Notes under the pieces: generated by a model
The model's database searches: none
What the model was told of the DNA's origin: nothing
Seen by the model: the letters and a program-made list of their open reading frames with translations, nothing else
Part shown: in pieces, positions 1 to 11,204 of the stretch
Layout of the letters: each line of letters opens with the position of its first letter
How positions within the stretch are numbered: the stretch's first letter is position 1
Source of the DNA: Sorex araneus
Taxonomy: Eukaryota; Chordata; Mammalia; Eulipotyphla; Soricidae
DNA length: 64,000 bases
Assembly: GCF_027595985.1 (NCBI RefSeq)
Contig: NC_073303.1
Span: 189,276,095-189,340,094 of the forward strand
Direction of reading: 5' to 3'
Made by a program: the position numbers and the translations under genes

Positions 1-203
1 AGTTTGCTTCAGGGGCTTGTAGGTAAACTAGGATTCACATGGGGCAAAAATTAAATAAACTAATGGGGCAGTGCGGGAGGGTTTTCAAATTTTCAGCATG
101 CCTCATGATTCCATAATGTCGATAACAAGGGCTAGTCCCATAAGAGAGTTCAGAGATAAAATTATATTTATTTCCACCTAAAGCTTTTCTTGAATAGACT
201 CTA
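1..203. other. No recognisable feature
   Basis: AT-rich sequence without a recognised repeat or reading frame. It ends at a GATA microsatellite. Confidence 0.5.
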
Positions 204-205
204 GG

Positions 206-263
<58 letters not shown>
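204..263. repeat. (GATA)n microsatellite
   Basis: About 15 near-perfect copies of TAGA/GATA. Any reading frame across it (Tyr-Leu-Ser-Ile on the minus strand) is simply the translated repeat. Confidence 0.97.
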
Positions 264-962
264 TAGGTTCCTGCATATCTTCAGAATGAAGAATAATTGT
301 TTTTCTATAGCAGACTTATTGAGGAAAAAATGCATATATAATGTACAATAAATATAATTATCATTTGAAGGCAGTATGAGTTTCTGGCAAGTCATTTTTC
401 ACATTTTGTATTTTGTATGGAGGGGATCATGTGTTCTTTTACATTCAGAACGTAATCTTTTTTTTCCAATGCCATTTTGTAATGTTATATTTTTTCACAT
501 CAGTTGTTCAAATGAAAAGTATTTTTATTTCTAATACAAGATATAATCATTCCTTTAGTGTTTTTAAAAGTCAAGAAAAAAACTTTTTTCTTCTAGAATC
601 TAATAAAATAGAATTTAGAAGTACCCAACTGTTATATCAGGAGACAATGGGATGTTAATGAAAATAGTCCAGCTGGGACTAATGTACAAGTCACCACATG
701 TGCCTTGGGACTTCATTTCTTTTACTCTAATTGTTTCCTGATTGTCTTCTTTATTAAAATGTCCATTTACTGATGTTGTCAGATGCTTACCAATGACTAC
801 ATTCCTACGTCTATTATCATCAAATATGGTGACATGGATGTAAAATTTTCACATTTGTATTCACCTTTCTCCTCAGTTTTGCTCTTTCTAGCTAGGGATG
901 AAGTTTGCAGTGCAAAATGCCTGTTTCAGTACTTTCAGAGTTCCCAGAGACTCAAGTTTGAA

Positions 963-963
<1 letters not shown>
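264..963. other. Unique AT-rich sequence, nothing identified
   Basis: No SINE head, L1 tail or splice-like exon was recognised. The short open frames here have no family resemblance that I can see. Confidence 0.5.
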
Positions 964-1015
<52 letters not shown>

Positions 1016-1039
1016 TTCTCTCTCTCTCACCCCCCCCCC
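964..1039. repeat. (CT)n microsatellite with poly-C end
   Basis: A long CT dinucleotide run, interrupted once by CCCTTT, then a run of C. Apparent frames on both strands are low-complexity Leu-Ser or Arg-Glu runs. Confidence 0.97.
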
Positions 1040-1483
1040 GTCTCAACATACCAAAGTTGTCCTGAGCATTGTATGGTGGAGGAGGTAAGTTACAGTATAG
1101 CAGTACGAGACAAGTGAGTATCCATTCTCTCAGGCTCATTTTGGAGTTCTGCAACTATGATGCATTGATCTTTCAAGCTACCTTTAAAATAGGATAAATA
1201 TAAATATTCTGTTTGTCTTTGACCAGTTTTTTAAATATTAATTTATTTCACTTGCTCAATTTAGATTTTTAAATGCCTAAATTCAGAAACATTCATATTT
1301 TATTGACATTAATTTTTTTCATTGACAACAATGTTGCCTGGGCACGTGGTGAATCTGAAAGATAACTGATTATCCGTGTTTAATTTTGGGAAAAATTTAT
1401 TATATTAGTGAATTTTTCAATAAATAAGTTAATATAGCAGATAATTATGAATTTATAAATTTCTTTCATCTTGTGACAGATTT
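1040..1483. other. Unique AT-rich sequence, nothing identified
   Basis: No recognised repeat, RNA gene or coding exon. Confidence 0.5.
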
Positions 1484-1725
1484 ACTGTCACTGTCATCCC
1501 GTTGCTCATTGATTTGCTCGAGTGGGCACCAGTAACATCTCCATTGAGACGTTGTTGTTACTGTTTTTGGCATAACAAATACCCACGGGTAGCTTGCCAG
1601 GCTCTGCCGTGTGGGCAAGATACTCTCATAGCTTCCAGGGCTCTCTGAGAGGGGCGGAGGAATCAAACCCAGGTCATCCGCATGCAAGGCAAATGCCCTA
1701 CCCACTGTGCTATCTCCCCAGCCCA
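1484..1725 (-). mobile_element. Long-body SOR-type SINE
   Basis: Read on the minus strand this begins with the tRNA-like head (GGGCTGGGGAGATAGCACAG) and B-box region. It then enters the second SINE body (CCTCCGCCCCTCTCAGAGAG ... CGATATGCCAAAAACAGTAACA type) and ends in a TGACAG-type tail instead of poly(A). It is nearly full length and moderately diverged. The frame at 1466-1777 is a fortuitous reading through it. Confidence 0.9.
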
Positions 1726-1734
1726 GAAATTTGA

Positions 1735-1885
1735 GTGTATACTCTGCCTCTGAGTAACAGATCAGGGAAATTTCCACAATTTGGGGGTTTCAATCTTTGC
1801 AACAGTTAAAGAAGGAAGTCGTAGTACTTATCTCATAGTATAGATTTTACCTATTTATTATAAAGATTCAATGAGCAAATTTTTC
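1735..1885 (+). mobile_element. MIR relic
   Basis: It carries the MIR core and 3' motifs in degraded form: a block like AGTACTTATCTCATAGTAT, then AAGATTCAATGAGCAAA, matching the MIR pattern 'AGTACCTACCTCATAGG ... GATTAAATGAGTTA'. This is an ancient tRNA-derived SINE shared by mammals. Boundaries are approximate. Confidence 0.55.
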
Positions 1886-1899
1886 ATTACCTCTAAGAT

Positions 1900-2115
1900 G
1901 ACTTCCTTAAAAAAAAAAAAAAAACTGAACTCACCAAGTACATAGCTCAACAGGCAGGAGCATATGTCTTGCATGCAAGAAGCCTGGGTTTTGTCTCCAC
2001 CTCTGCAAGGTCCCCCAGTTACAGCCAGAACTACCTCTGGCACTAAGCCAGTTGTGCTCGTGACCACTTGTCCCCACTTTTCAGGGTGACCCTCGAAACA
2101 GAAACCAAACAAATT
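1900..2115 (+). mobile_element. Degenerate poly(A)-type SINE
   Basis: It keeps the order of the short SOR-type body: CATAGCTCAACAGGCAGG, CTTGCATGCAAG, GCCTGGGTTTTG, then a body with 'CTACCTCTGGCACTAAG' and 'GGTGACCC'. An A-run precedes the head. It is heavily diverged, hence an old copy. Confidence 0.65.
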
Positions 2116-2159
2116 TTTCTACTAAATATCTGTTGCATATTTTCATTATAATTAGTCTT

Positions 2160-2385
2160 TCAGTGCTTCTTAGATGACAGGCATTGTTTCAAATATTTTT
2201 CAAGCATTTCCTCATGCTTTCTCACAAAGCCGAAGTCCTATGTCTACTCACTCAAAAAAAATTGAGCATCTAAGAGGCGAAGTAAAATGTTCAAGGTCAG
2301 AGCTAATAGATGGTCAAGTTGAGAGCCCAGAACTAAAGAGTCTCCTTTTGAACTACATGACTTGGTGCCCTAGTATCTTACCTCA
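2160..2385 (-). mobile_element. MIR relic
   Basis: The plus strand reads as the reverse complement of MIR: GATGACAGGCATTGTTTCAA, CATTTCCTCATGCTTTCTCACA, a short A-run, GCATCTAAGAGGCGAAGTAAA, TTCAAGGTCAGAGCTAATAG, then GAGAGCCCAGAACT. The order matches the MIR consensus over nearly its whole length. Age is consistent with a pan-mammalian insertion. Confidence 0.7.
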
Positions 2386-2572
2386 GTGTGAATATATTTT
2401 AGTTTGCATTAAATAAAATGTTTTCACCAGAACTGACATTTGAAAGCCTGGGCCACTTCTAAGCTTGAGTGGTTCTAAGTAAATACTTTTCAAAGGTTCA
2501 TTCTTCTTTATACCACTGAAACAAAAGATTGTCCAGTGTGTTCACATTTAGTGACTAGCAAAGAAAGAATTC

Positions 2573-2755
2573 CCTCCAGGAGTGATAGTACAGAGTGTAG
2601 GGCATATGCCTTGCACACTGCTGAGCTGGGTTCAATCCCCGGCATCCCATAGGATCCGTCCAAGCCCCATCAGGAGTAATTTCTGAGAGCAGAGCCGGAG
2701 TAACCCCTGAGCATCGCTCAGTGTGACCCAAAAAGCCAAAAAAAAAAAACCCAAA
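2573..2755 (+). mobile_element. Poly(A)-type SOR SINE
   Basis: Head AGGAGTGATAGTACAGAGTG, B-box GGGTTCAATCC, body CATCCCATAGGATCCGTCC, GAGTAATTTCTGAGAGCAGAG and tail GTGTGACCCAAAAAG plus poly(A). It is complete but about 15-20% diverged by eye. Confidence 0.92.
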
Positions 2756-2836
2756 ATTTACTCCCCAAACTTCCTGATTTAATTTAATGTCATAATGCCA
2801 TACAGTACAAATATTATTGATGTTCATTTTTTTATT

Positions 2837-3276
2837 TTTTATTTTATTGAATCACCATGTGGAAAATTACAATGCTTTCCGGTTTAAGTCTCAGTTATAC
2901 AATGCTGAAACAACCATCCCTTCACCAGTGCCCATATTCCACCACCAAAATAAAACATCAAAAACCCAGTATACCTCTCATCTCGCCCCCCCCCACCCCT
3001 GAACTGATAAATTTCACTTTACTTTCTCTTTACTTTGGTTACATTCAATATTTCAACAAAAACCTCACTATTATTGTTAGGAGTTCCCCACTAGAGTCAG
3101 ACCTTTTGTGAAGAGAAATGAGGCTATCGCAATCGCGTGGTTTTGGATTTCTGTATTTTAGCAACTAAGCCCAGGCAGATTTCTTCCAGATATTGGATCA
3201 TTGCAAGCTTGTAACTTTCATCTGTGGTCATCATAATAAGGCAGTCGCCATGCCCTTCACCCCCAGCAAGGAAGAG

Positions 3277-3331
<55 letters not shown>

Positions 3332-3507
3332 CCTTTCCCCTCCTGGCAGGCATGGGGCCGTGGCTTAGTTCTCAGTCTGGAGACATTCTGCAAGGAGCTG
3401 CAGGTACCAAAAGTAGTTTAACTGGCCTCTGGAGTCATGCTCGTGCAGCTGCAGAGAGGCCGCACACGTGCGGACCCCTAGGATCACATCTCGGCAGTGA
3501 GCGAGCA
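2837..3507 (-). mobile_element. Non-coding L1-tailed element, copy 1 (monomer type A)
   Basis: On the minus strand this reads: part of a CG-containing 5' monomer (CGGCCTCTCTGCAGCTGCAC, CCAGACTGAGAACTAAGCC), an expanded CT run, the shared body (ATACAGAAATCCAAAACCACG, GTCTGACTC, GGGGAACTCC, TTGTTGAAATATTGAA) and an L1-like 3' tail (GGTGGTGGAATATGGGCACT, ACATGGTGATTCAATAAAAT). Probable target duplications GAT(G/C)TTCATTT... lie at 2819-2836 and 3508-3526. There is no reading frame. Homologous copies are at 30838-31862 and 52527-53759. Confidence 0.85.
3278..3328. repeat. (GA)n microsatellite inside the element
   Basis: About 25 GA units. The sister copy at 52527-53759 has only a short CTCTCTCT motif at the homologous spots, so the array seems to have grown from the element's own sequence after insertion. 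Confidence 0.95.
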
Positions 3508-3529
3508 GATCTTCATTTGTTTTTTACTA

Positions 3530-3990
3530 TTAAGAAAAATAATACACAAGACCACTCAAATAAATCTTTATAATATAAAATTATGACAAACAAACTATTT
3601 TACAAATCTTAAATTTGAATTGTCACTATTACTTCATTTTCTTTCAAAAATATTTTATAGAAACAAAGTTTTTATGCCAAAAAAGGTATTTTGCTTTATG
3701 ATGGTGAGACTATTTGCACGATTTTATTTATTGCACAGATATTGTCATATTCTGAACAAAATAGCTACTAGTGATGTAATCAAAGTTATAGCATTATTTT
3801 ATATTAAGGCAGCTTAAATTGTTATCTGCCAATATTTGCTTTATAACTTTTACTACTTATTCAAAGACTTTGTGCAATACTGTCTTAATGTTCACCTACC
3901 AAAATATAAGTTGTGTTATATCCATAAAGTAAAATCCCACTCAAAATTGACTAAACTACTCATTGGTGCAAAAATATTGGTAAATTTTAG
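3530..3990. other. Unique AT-rich sequence, nothing identified
   Basis: AT-rich, with short open frames that have no recognisable family. Confidence 0.45.
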
Positions 3991-3993
3991 AGA

Positions 3994-4209
3994 TAGTTGG
4001 AGCGATAGCACAGCCCATGTTTGAATCCTCCGCCCCTCTCAGAGAGCCCAGCAAGCTCCCGAGAGTATCGCACCCATGCGGCAGAACCTGGCAAGCTACC
4101 CGTGGTGTATCCGATATGCCAAAAACAGTAACAATAAGTCTCACAATGAGAGACGTTACTGGTGCCTGATCGAACAAATCGATGAGCAATGGGATGACAG
4201 TGACAGTGA
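3994..4209 (+). mobile_element. Long-body SINE with deleted tRNA head
   Basis: Begins AGTTGGAGCGATAGCACAGC, then jumps to GTTTGAATCCTCCGCCCCTC, so most of the tRNA-like segment between the A and B boxes is missing. The long body is intact (AAGCTACCCGTGGTGTATCC, GATATGCCAAAAACAGTAAC, GAGACGTTACTGGTGCC) and ends GGGATGACAGTGACAGTGA. Confidence 0.9.
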
Positions 4210-5059
4210 TTTACTGAAAAAGAATATGCACACATATGCATAATAAATTATTGCATTCATATATTATAAATTAGAATAACATGATGAAGGAAATTAGAGA
4301 AACTGAACATCAAATTAGGGATTTTCTTAGTAATTAAATGTTTTCTGTTCTTTCAGGTGATGGTTACACGGATGCATTCAATTGCTAGAGCTAATGAGGC
4401 TTAAAGATTGGTGCAATATCATTCATGCTCTTTGCCACCATGAAAAAAACAAATAAAAGGAGGTCTGAAAAAGTGTTTATACTATGTGAGCCTTCATGCA
4501 TAATGATACGTAGAAGAAGGAAGAGAAGAAAAGGAGAAAAGAGATGAGAGATGATCCATTCATTAATACATCAGAGTATCTCAATCTTGACACCATTGAC
4601 TTTTTGGATTGTCAGTCTTGGCTAGAGAAAGGAAAGGGTAGTTATCCGTGGAGTTTAGATACAGCCCTCACACTGACCTGTATAAGTCATAGTACTTCGA
4701 GTTGTGACATCTCCAGACATTTCCAAATGACTTCCAGGATTGGAGTAGGGGAGATTCACCTGGCTGAAAACTTCTGATCTATAGGTATATGCACATAAAA
4801 AATGGTATGTGAATAAATATTTTATAAAAATTTGGTGTGTCATTTATCTTTGTACAGTGGAAATACAGATGATTTATTTTCTTATCAATATAAACTAATT
4901 GCTTCCTAACATACATATATTTGTGAACCCACTTATTTTTATTGAGGCAAAAAGGAATAAATTATGCATAATTATATGTAATTACAAATTATCAAAAGAA
5001 CAAATCTTAAAGGTTCAATTTGTTAATATTGACAACACATGAAGGCGGGATAGAGAATA
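4210..5059. other. Unique sequence, nothing identified
   Basis: No young repeat. 4340-4440 has the flavour of a very old repeat 3' end (GGTGATGGTTACACGGATG) but cannot be assigned. Confidence 0.4.
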
Positions 5060-5195
5060 TAGGGATTGTGACACTTTTCATGCATGTGGCTGACCTACTT
5101 AGATCCCCTGTATCATATGTCCACTACACAACCCTGGGAGTAACCCCAAACAGAGCCAAGAGTAAGTAGTCCCTAAGCACCATGGGGTGTGGTTC
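5060..5195 (+). mobile_element. Degenerate SINE body
   Basis: CATGCATGTGGCTGACC, CCTGTATCATATGTCC, GGGAGTAACCCCAAACAGAG and GGGTGTGGTTCAAAAAAC follow the order of the short SOR body. The head is unrecognisable. The L1 at 5213 inserted into its A-rich tail. Confidence 0.55.
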
Positions 5196-5212
5196 AAAAA
5201 ACATGCCATACA
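5196..5212. repeat. 17-bp target site duplication, left copy
   Basis: AAAAAACATGCCATACA, identical to 5953-5969, bounds the L1 insertion between them. Confidence 0.93.
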
Positions 5213-5952
5213 AAAAAGTACAATCGAAACAACATCTGCACATGTATGTTCATCGCAGCACTGTTTACAATAGCCAGAATCTGGAAAAAACCCGAATGCC
5301 CCAGAACGGATGACTGGTTGAGGAAACTTTGGTACATCTATACAATGGAATACTATGCAGCTGTTAGAAAAAAGGAGGTCAAGAATTTTGTAGTCAAGTG
5401 GATGGGCATGAAAAGTTTCATGCTGAGTGAAATGAGTCAGAAAGAGAGAGACAGACATAGAAAGATTGCACTCATCTATGGTATATAGAATAACAGAGTG
5501 GGAGACTAACACCCAAGAACTGTAGAAATAAGTACCAGGAGGTTGACCCCATGGCTTCGAGGCTGGCCCCACGTTCCGGGGAGAGGTCAACTCAGAGAAG
5601 CGATCACCAACTACATTGTAGTCGAAGGCCATGTGGGGGAAGGGAGTTGCGGGCTGAATGAGGGCTAGAGACTGAGCACAGCGGCCACTCAACACCTTTA
5701 TTGCAAACCACAACAGCTAATTAGAGAGAGAAAACAGAAGGGAATGCCTTGCCACAGTGGCAGGGTGGGGTGGGGGGGAGATGGGATTGGGGAGGGTGGG
5801 AGGGACACTGGGTTTACGGGTGGTGGAGAATGGGCACTGGTGAAGGGATGGGTTCCAAACTTTGTATGAGAGAAGTATAAGCACAAAAGTGTATAAATCT
5901 GTAACTGTACCCTCACGGTGATTCTCTAATTAAAAATAAATAAATTTAAAAA
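5213..5952 (+). mobile_element. 5'-truncated L1 (ORF2 C-terminus and 3' UTR)
   Basis: A young L1 truncated to its last 740 bp. The frame ending at the TAG at 5486-5488 encodes the ORF2p C-terminus: MFIAALFTIARIWKKPECP, then WYIYTMEYYAAVRK, then SEMSQKERDRHRKIALIYGI. The 3' UTR carries the family hallmarks GGGCACTGGTGAAGGGATGG, GTATGAGAGAAGTATAAGC and GTGATTCTCTAATTAAAAAT. Perfect 17-bp target duplications flank it. The 204-codon antisense frame at 5099-5713 is not a gene. Confidence 0.96.
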
Positions 5953-5969
5953 AAAAAACATGCCATACA
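5953..5969. repeat. 17-bp target site duplication, right copy
   Basis: Exact match to 5196-5212; this confirms target-primed reverse transcription. Confidence 0.93.
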
Positions 5970-6211
5970 TACATAAAACACATGAGCACACACGTATACA
6001 ATCAGCTTTTAACTTCTCCAAAGTCACTGAAAACTGCAATCTTGTGGAAAGATTCAAACCGTTTTTTCATTCTTCTTTTCTCAGGTATCTCTATGCCTCT
6101 ACCAAACTATCACCAACTTCTTCAAGGACAAAAGTGATCTTAGCAGTGGTTGAAGGACTGGTAGCAGAATTACATTGGATGAAGTTATAGCAGTCAGTTC
6201 TCATGGTAGTA

Positions 6212-6384
6212 TTGTTTGTTTGTTTGGGCGCCATACTAGGCAATGCTCAGGGGTTATTCCTGGCTCTATTCTCATTAATTACTTCTAGTGAGGGTCAAGG
6301 AAAACATATGGGATGCCAGCGATTGAATCCAGGTTGACCATGTGCAAGGCAAGCACCCCACCTTCTGTCCTATTTCTCCTGATC
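6212..6384 (-). mobile_element. Poly(A)-type SOR SINE
   Basis: On the plus strand: T-rich tail (TTTGTTTGTTTGGGCGCC), GGCAATGCTCAGGGGTTATTC, CATATGGGATGCCAGCGATT, GCAAGGCAAGCACCCCACC and a CTATTTCTCC head end. It is an old, complete copy. Confidence 0.82.
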
Positions 6385-6419
6385 TCTCTCATGGAAGTTT
6401 AAGATGACAAAATTCATAG

Positions 6420-7850
6420 AACAGGGGGTATGATGCTGCCAACAGGTTGACCTGTATCTGCGAGACAAGTGCATAAGCAGCCTGATGGTGCCTTCAGGCT
6501 TCCTGACACCCCCAAACTGCCGCTGTGCCTTTGGCCAAACCCCAACCACTTGGGACCAGGTTTACCAAGAAATTAAATGGCCAAAAGTTAGGTATGTGGC
6601 AGCCATGCCCACAAGCCACCTCCAGCTCAGCTATACAAGCTGAGCTATACAATAAATATAATTTATTGTCCTTATTCCAGAGACCCATAGGTAAATCTCG
6701 AAATGGACCAAAAGCCACAGTTAATCTTGGACCCACACACTGTTGAACAGACTGGGGTAAGTTACAGGGGGCAGGTTGGCCTATGCCTGCCCAAGCAGAG
6801 TCCCCAGCAGCTGCTTGCTTCCATAATCTAAAATCACCACCGTACCCCAAGCCTGACTCCACTGTGTCAGGATGGATCCCATCAAGATATAATCTGTTGA
6901 AAATTTGGGTATGCAGGTTTTGTGACTGAAATCTCCAGACTTTCATGGAGTTGGGGTGGGCTACCTCCCCTCACTTCCCAATACACATGAAAGCACTGGC
7001 AATCCCCCCCCACCAATGAACAAACACCAGTGCCACCCTGCAAGCTCTATTACTGGCCTTGCTTCAGAAACCCACAAATATATCCCAAAAGAGATCAAAA
7101 GCCAGAGACACAGCAGTGAGCAGGCACCACAGAGCCAGAGATCTCTCCGGGCCCCATAACGAGTCAATTTCACTTGGGCACCCCAGATGGAGCAGGTGCA
7201 GTCTCCCCTCCTACTCCAGAGGAAATCCCAGTGACCAAGGGCTTCCACAAGCAAGGCCCAGGTATGCGAGTTCCAGGATTAAATCTCCATGCCACATGAT
7301 GGCAGAGGCACCTGGCTGTCCCTCCCTGGCTACCCACCACTCATCAACCTGACTGTCACACCCACAATATGCCTCCAGGAGCCATCTTAATGCACCAACA
7401 GCCCTGGTCCAGAGATGCCCAGTTGAATCCCAAAATAGATTAGCGCCCTATAGAAATGTCTCTGGATCCCAACCATTTACAACCTAGGATTCCAGAAGCA
7501 CATGGCCACGGCACCCAAGATTTTCAAAATGAGCAATGGACAGACAATAAACGATCTAGCATCTGCCCCTGGCAGGCAGGCTTGAATGGTGGTGGGAAAA
7601 TTTAAGCAAAACATAATGTCCAAAAGTAGAGAGAAAGTATTGGGGAAATTGCCTCCACGGACGCAGAGTGAGAATGGGAAAGGGGGGAGAATATACTGGG
7701 GACACTGGTGGTGGAAAGTGTGCACTCGTGGAGGGATGGGTGTTTGATCATTGATCATTCAATGTTTGATCATTGAACAGCTGAATTGCAAGCATGAAAG
7801 CTTTGTAACTGTATCTCAAGGTGATTAGAAAAAGAAAAAGTAATGTGGAG
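6420..7850 (+). mobile_element. Long non-coding mosaic with L1-like 3' end
   Basis: A CA-rich stretch with internal repetition (GCAGGTTGACCTGTATCTGC near 6443 against GCAGGTTGGCCTATGCCTGC near 6770). It ends in an L1-type tail at about 7680-7850: ATACTGGGGACACTGGTGGT, GGAGGGATGGGTGTTTGATC, AACTGTATCTCAAGGTGATT. The segment near 7350-7430 (GTCACACCCACAATATGCC, CCAGAGATGCCC) resembles 26770-26835, so it appears related to the element at 26486-27136. The 5' boundary is uncertain, no target duplication was found, and the long frames (6494-6946, 6961-7254) look fortuitous. Confidence 0.6.
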
Positions 7851-8125
7851 TTCATGCCCAATTCATTCATCAGCTTAATCAATGGCTGAATAAATAGCAG
7901 TACTTCTACATTAAAAAAATTATTTACAGAACAAAGCCTGGAACAGTGAAACCCTGATGCAACATTGGAGAGGGACAGAAGTCTGGCTTACTCCTAAGAG
8001 GGCTCAAAACTGAGGTACAAAGTTGGGTTTGATATAATGAAACCGAGATGCAAGAAATGGATGGAGAAAGTGTGAGGCATGAAGGATTGCTCATGATAAT
8101 CATTACCTTTGAGGTTTACTCTTTT

Positions 8126-8136
8126 AAGAGGCATCT
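8126..8136. repeat. Target duplication of the SINE at 8137
   Basis: AAGAGGCATCT recurs exactly at 8313-8323. Confidence 0.9.
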
Positions 8137-8312
8137 TGGGGCTGGAGAGATAGCACAGCGGGGAGGGCGTTTGCCTTGCATGCGGCCGACCCGGGTTCAA
8201 ATTCCAGCGTCCCATATGGTCCCCTGAGCACGGCCAGGGGTAATTCCTGAGTGCAGAGCCAGGAGTAACCACTGTGCATCGCCAGGTGTGACCCAAAAAG
8301 AAAAAAAAAAAA
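8137..8312 (+). mobile_element. Young poly(A)-type SOR SINE
   Basis: An almost consensus copy: TGGGGCTGGAGAGATAGCAC, CTTGCATGCGGCCGACCCGG, GTTCAAATTCC, CATATGGTCCCCTGAGCACG, GTGTGACCCAAAAAG plus A-run. It has an intact pol III A/B-box region and an exact 11-bp target duplication, so it is recent. Confidence 0.97.
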
Positions 8313-8339
8313 AAGAGGCATCTGACCACTAAAACTTAA

Positions 8340-10597
8340 GTTCTTTTACTCATATAAAACCACAAATGAATGGCAAGTTTACTATGTGAAGAAATACCAG
8401 TATGAAAATTACCATAGTAAAGATTGTGTTCATTTTTGTCATTTCTAATGCATGTTATATAAGTCCCTAGAAAGCACGCAGCAAGTAGGAATATCATTTT
8501 TAACAATAGTATCCCACTTCTCTTTGTCTTTAGGCACCATAATTGTTATTGCAATCACTTAGACATAATACAAACAAAATGAGAGATGTATCGTAATTAT
8601 CTAAAAGGCAAATTTATACAAATGATACTAGAAATTTAATCTTCCACTTCTTATCTCAACCTACCCCAATGAACACAAAGAATTACAAAATGGATCACTA
8701 ATTCTCCCCTCAATACCAATGATCAACATCAACAATTTTTAATTGGCAGTTTCTCATTTGCAGATGTTGTGAATGTTTATTTCATTAACTCAAATGGTCT
8801 TATATAGCTTATCTAATTTATAAAAGTGTTATTTTTAACAATAAGTAGGAATTTGGTAATGGTTTAGTGCAGTGATCCCAATATTAATTTACAAAGTTAA
8901 TCTGAAGAGAAAGCTAAACATACTTTATTATCTTTTCTTTTCTCAACAAATGCTAACTTCTTAAGTAATGATTGTAAAACAATGTGCTTAAATTAACAAA
9001 TTGTATTCCTTAATTCTGACTTTCTTACTCAAAAGCATCATTTTGCTTTGCTCTTTACATAAAAAGTATTTTTTAGTTATTAAACATGCTCTTCCTAAAA
9101 TTACAAACCTCTGAGTGTTATAAGTAAAGTTAGACTCGAATTGTTCATAGTTATTATTTAATATCTTTAGAAATAATTTTATATATCAGAAGAAACTTAA
9201 AAATATAGACATTTTTGTCAAACAGAAAACGTCTTGAAAAAGATGAATATAAGAGCTGATTCAAATATATAGCTTTTTATTTTAAATTTTTATTGAATGC
9301 AGATGTTTTTTATAAAAGATAATTTAATATTTTTGATACATGGGCTTTAAATTAACTAGTCCATAATGCATGTGTTCACTGTTTATTAAATCAAAGTCAA
9401 TGTCTATGCCTTTCAAAATAATTATTTTCTCTATTTAATTCCAACAAAATTGAGTGATTGTTATTTGGATATTACAAGATATGTTATCTAAAAAAATTAA
9501 ATAAAAAAATTAAAATATTCTGAACAGACACTTAACTCAAAGATCTTTGCATTTCTAAATTCTGAACTATCTTAATAGGTTGAGTATTGGCGATAATCAC
9601 TTTACAAACTTTGAAACTGCTAGCACTATCAAAAAAAAGCAATTTCTAACTAATTTTCAATCAGGAAAATATTATCATGAAGAGTTAAAAATAAAACTAG
9701 TTGGCCTTTTCATTATTTCTGTACTATAGAGGGAAAAATATGTACTTTTTCTTCTTTATCTGCAATTTTACTATTCACAATGTGAGTCACCCAGTTAACT
9801 GTATCAGAAAATATTAATAAGATTTGAGAGACTATATTTACTTCACTTTATTATTTTATTATCCCATTGTTTTGTTGTTTATTATTTGCATGCTAACCAC
9901 TTACAGTGCCTCATATTTATAAATTAAACTTTATCATAAGTATTTCTAAGTAGGAAAAAATGATATATGTAGGGTTAGGAAGTTTACCTCGTTTCAAGAA
10001 TATACAGAGCCTAGAACATAGCCTATACCAAGAACAGAGACTTCTCTACTTTATTTGGAGACAAAATGAGACATTTTATTTGGAGATATTTCAATTCCTA
10101 CTTCTAGAACATATTCACATTCAGGGATTTTTTTTTAAATATAACAGCTCCAATACCTGAGTCATATTAAAAGATGACATGTAATTCCAAAAAAAATAAC
10201 ATTTTAATCTGTAAACATTTTCAAAGCTCTTGACTATCTTTTCACTAAAATATCTCACAATGTAACATTAATGATGCTAATAGCATATGGCAATTATTTG
10301 AAGTAAAAACGTAATTTTTAAGGTGTTCCCTATTGAAAAAGATGGAATGACACTGAGTGACCCAACGTCAATTCAAAATATACAAAATCCTATTTCCAGA
10401 GATTTAGAAAATAGACTAAGTCAGGGCATACAATTCACTTCAAAATAATCCAGGTGTGGGGGAATGATCTGACAGTAGTAAAAGAAACAAGACCTATCAG
10501 AAGTGGGTAATTTTTTATGTCAAGTATTGAGTGCACTGTGAGGGTGAGTGCAGAAAGAGAGAATCATTATGTATTTGATCAAATTTTGCACATTTGA
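8340..10597. other. 2.3 kb unique AT-rich sequence
   Basis: No SINE, L1 tail or convincing exon in more than 2 kb. This is the longest repeat-poor stretch in the first 12 kb. A 66-codon frame at 9960-10160 has no recognisable features. Confidence 0.55.
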
Positions 10598-10800
10598 AAC
10601 TAATTTTTCAAATAAACATAATAAAGTAAAATCTATTTTCTTGTGCTATTTAATATTTAAATCCAATACTTTTGATTTTGAGAAAATTCATCTAATTAAC
10701 TAATTTTTAAAAACATCATAAAGTAAAATCTATTTTCTTGTGCTATTTAAGATTTAAATCCAATACTTTTGATTTTGAGAACATTAATCTTTTAATATAT
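10598..10800. repeat. Tandem duplication, unit about 100 bp
   Basis: Unit 1 (10598-10697) and unit 2 (10698-10800) share ATAAAGTAAAATCTATTTTC, TTGTGCTATTTAA, ATTTAAATCCAATACTTTTG and ATTTTGAGAA. They differ at only a few positions, so the duplication is fairly recent. Confidence 0.93.
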
Positions 10801-11204
10801 CATGTAATTGATCCTCATTTTCATTAATTTAATGGAAGTAATGTTTTCTAGAGAAATTAATCAACTTGGAAATGTTTTAGCAACTTATAGGCATTTTTTC
10901 CCCTACAATGGAACTAGATCTGTCTAAAGAAATGTACCAGTGAGATGCTTACTTCAAAACAATCTTTTCTACCATAGCAGAGACAAATTCTAATTAAAAC
11001 TTGTAATTTCTACTTAGGCAATAAATGCAATTGATGAATTACATAGGACCTCACTCAAATAACACATGAGTAAATTGAAAAGAAAAGTCCATATATGTAG
11101 TCAGCATAATCATGCTGTGAAAAATGCACTTTTTCTTCGATGCATATTCTGCCAAAGCAAACTAGAACATCAGGTGTTGAACTAGATTATAACAGGAATT
11201 ACAA

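Noticed and set aside
5099..5713. Longest open frame, 204 codons on the minus strand
   Set aside because: It is antisense to a 5'-truncated L1 with a perfect target duplication, so it is not a host gene.
6494..6946. 150-codon minus-strand frame rich in Gly and Trp
   Set aside because: It lies in the L1-tailed mosaic repeat at 6420-7850. No family resemblance or exon signals.
8137..8205. tRNA-like sequence with A and B boxes
   Set aside because: It is the head of a SINE with a body, poly(A) and target duplication, not a tRNA gene. The same applies to all other SINE heads in the window.
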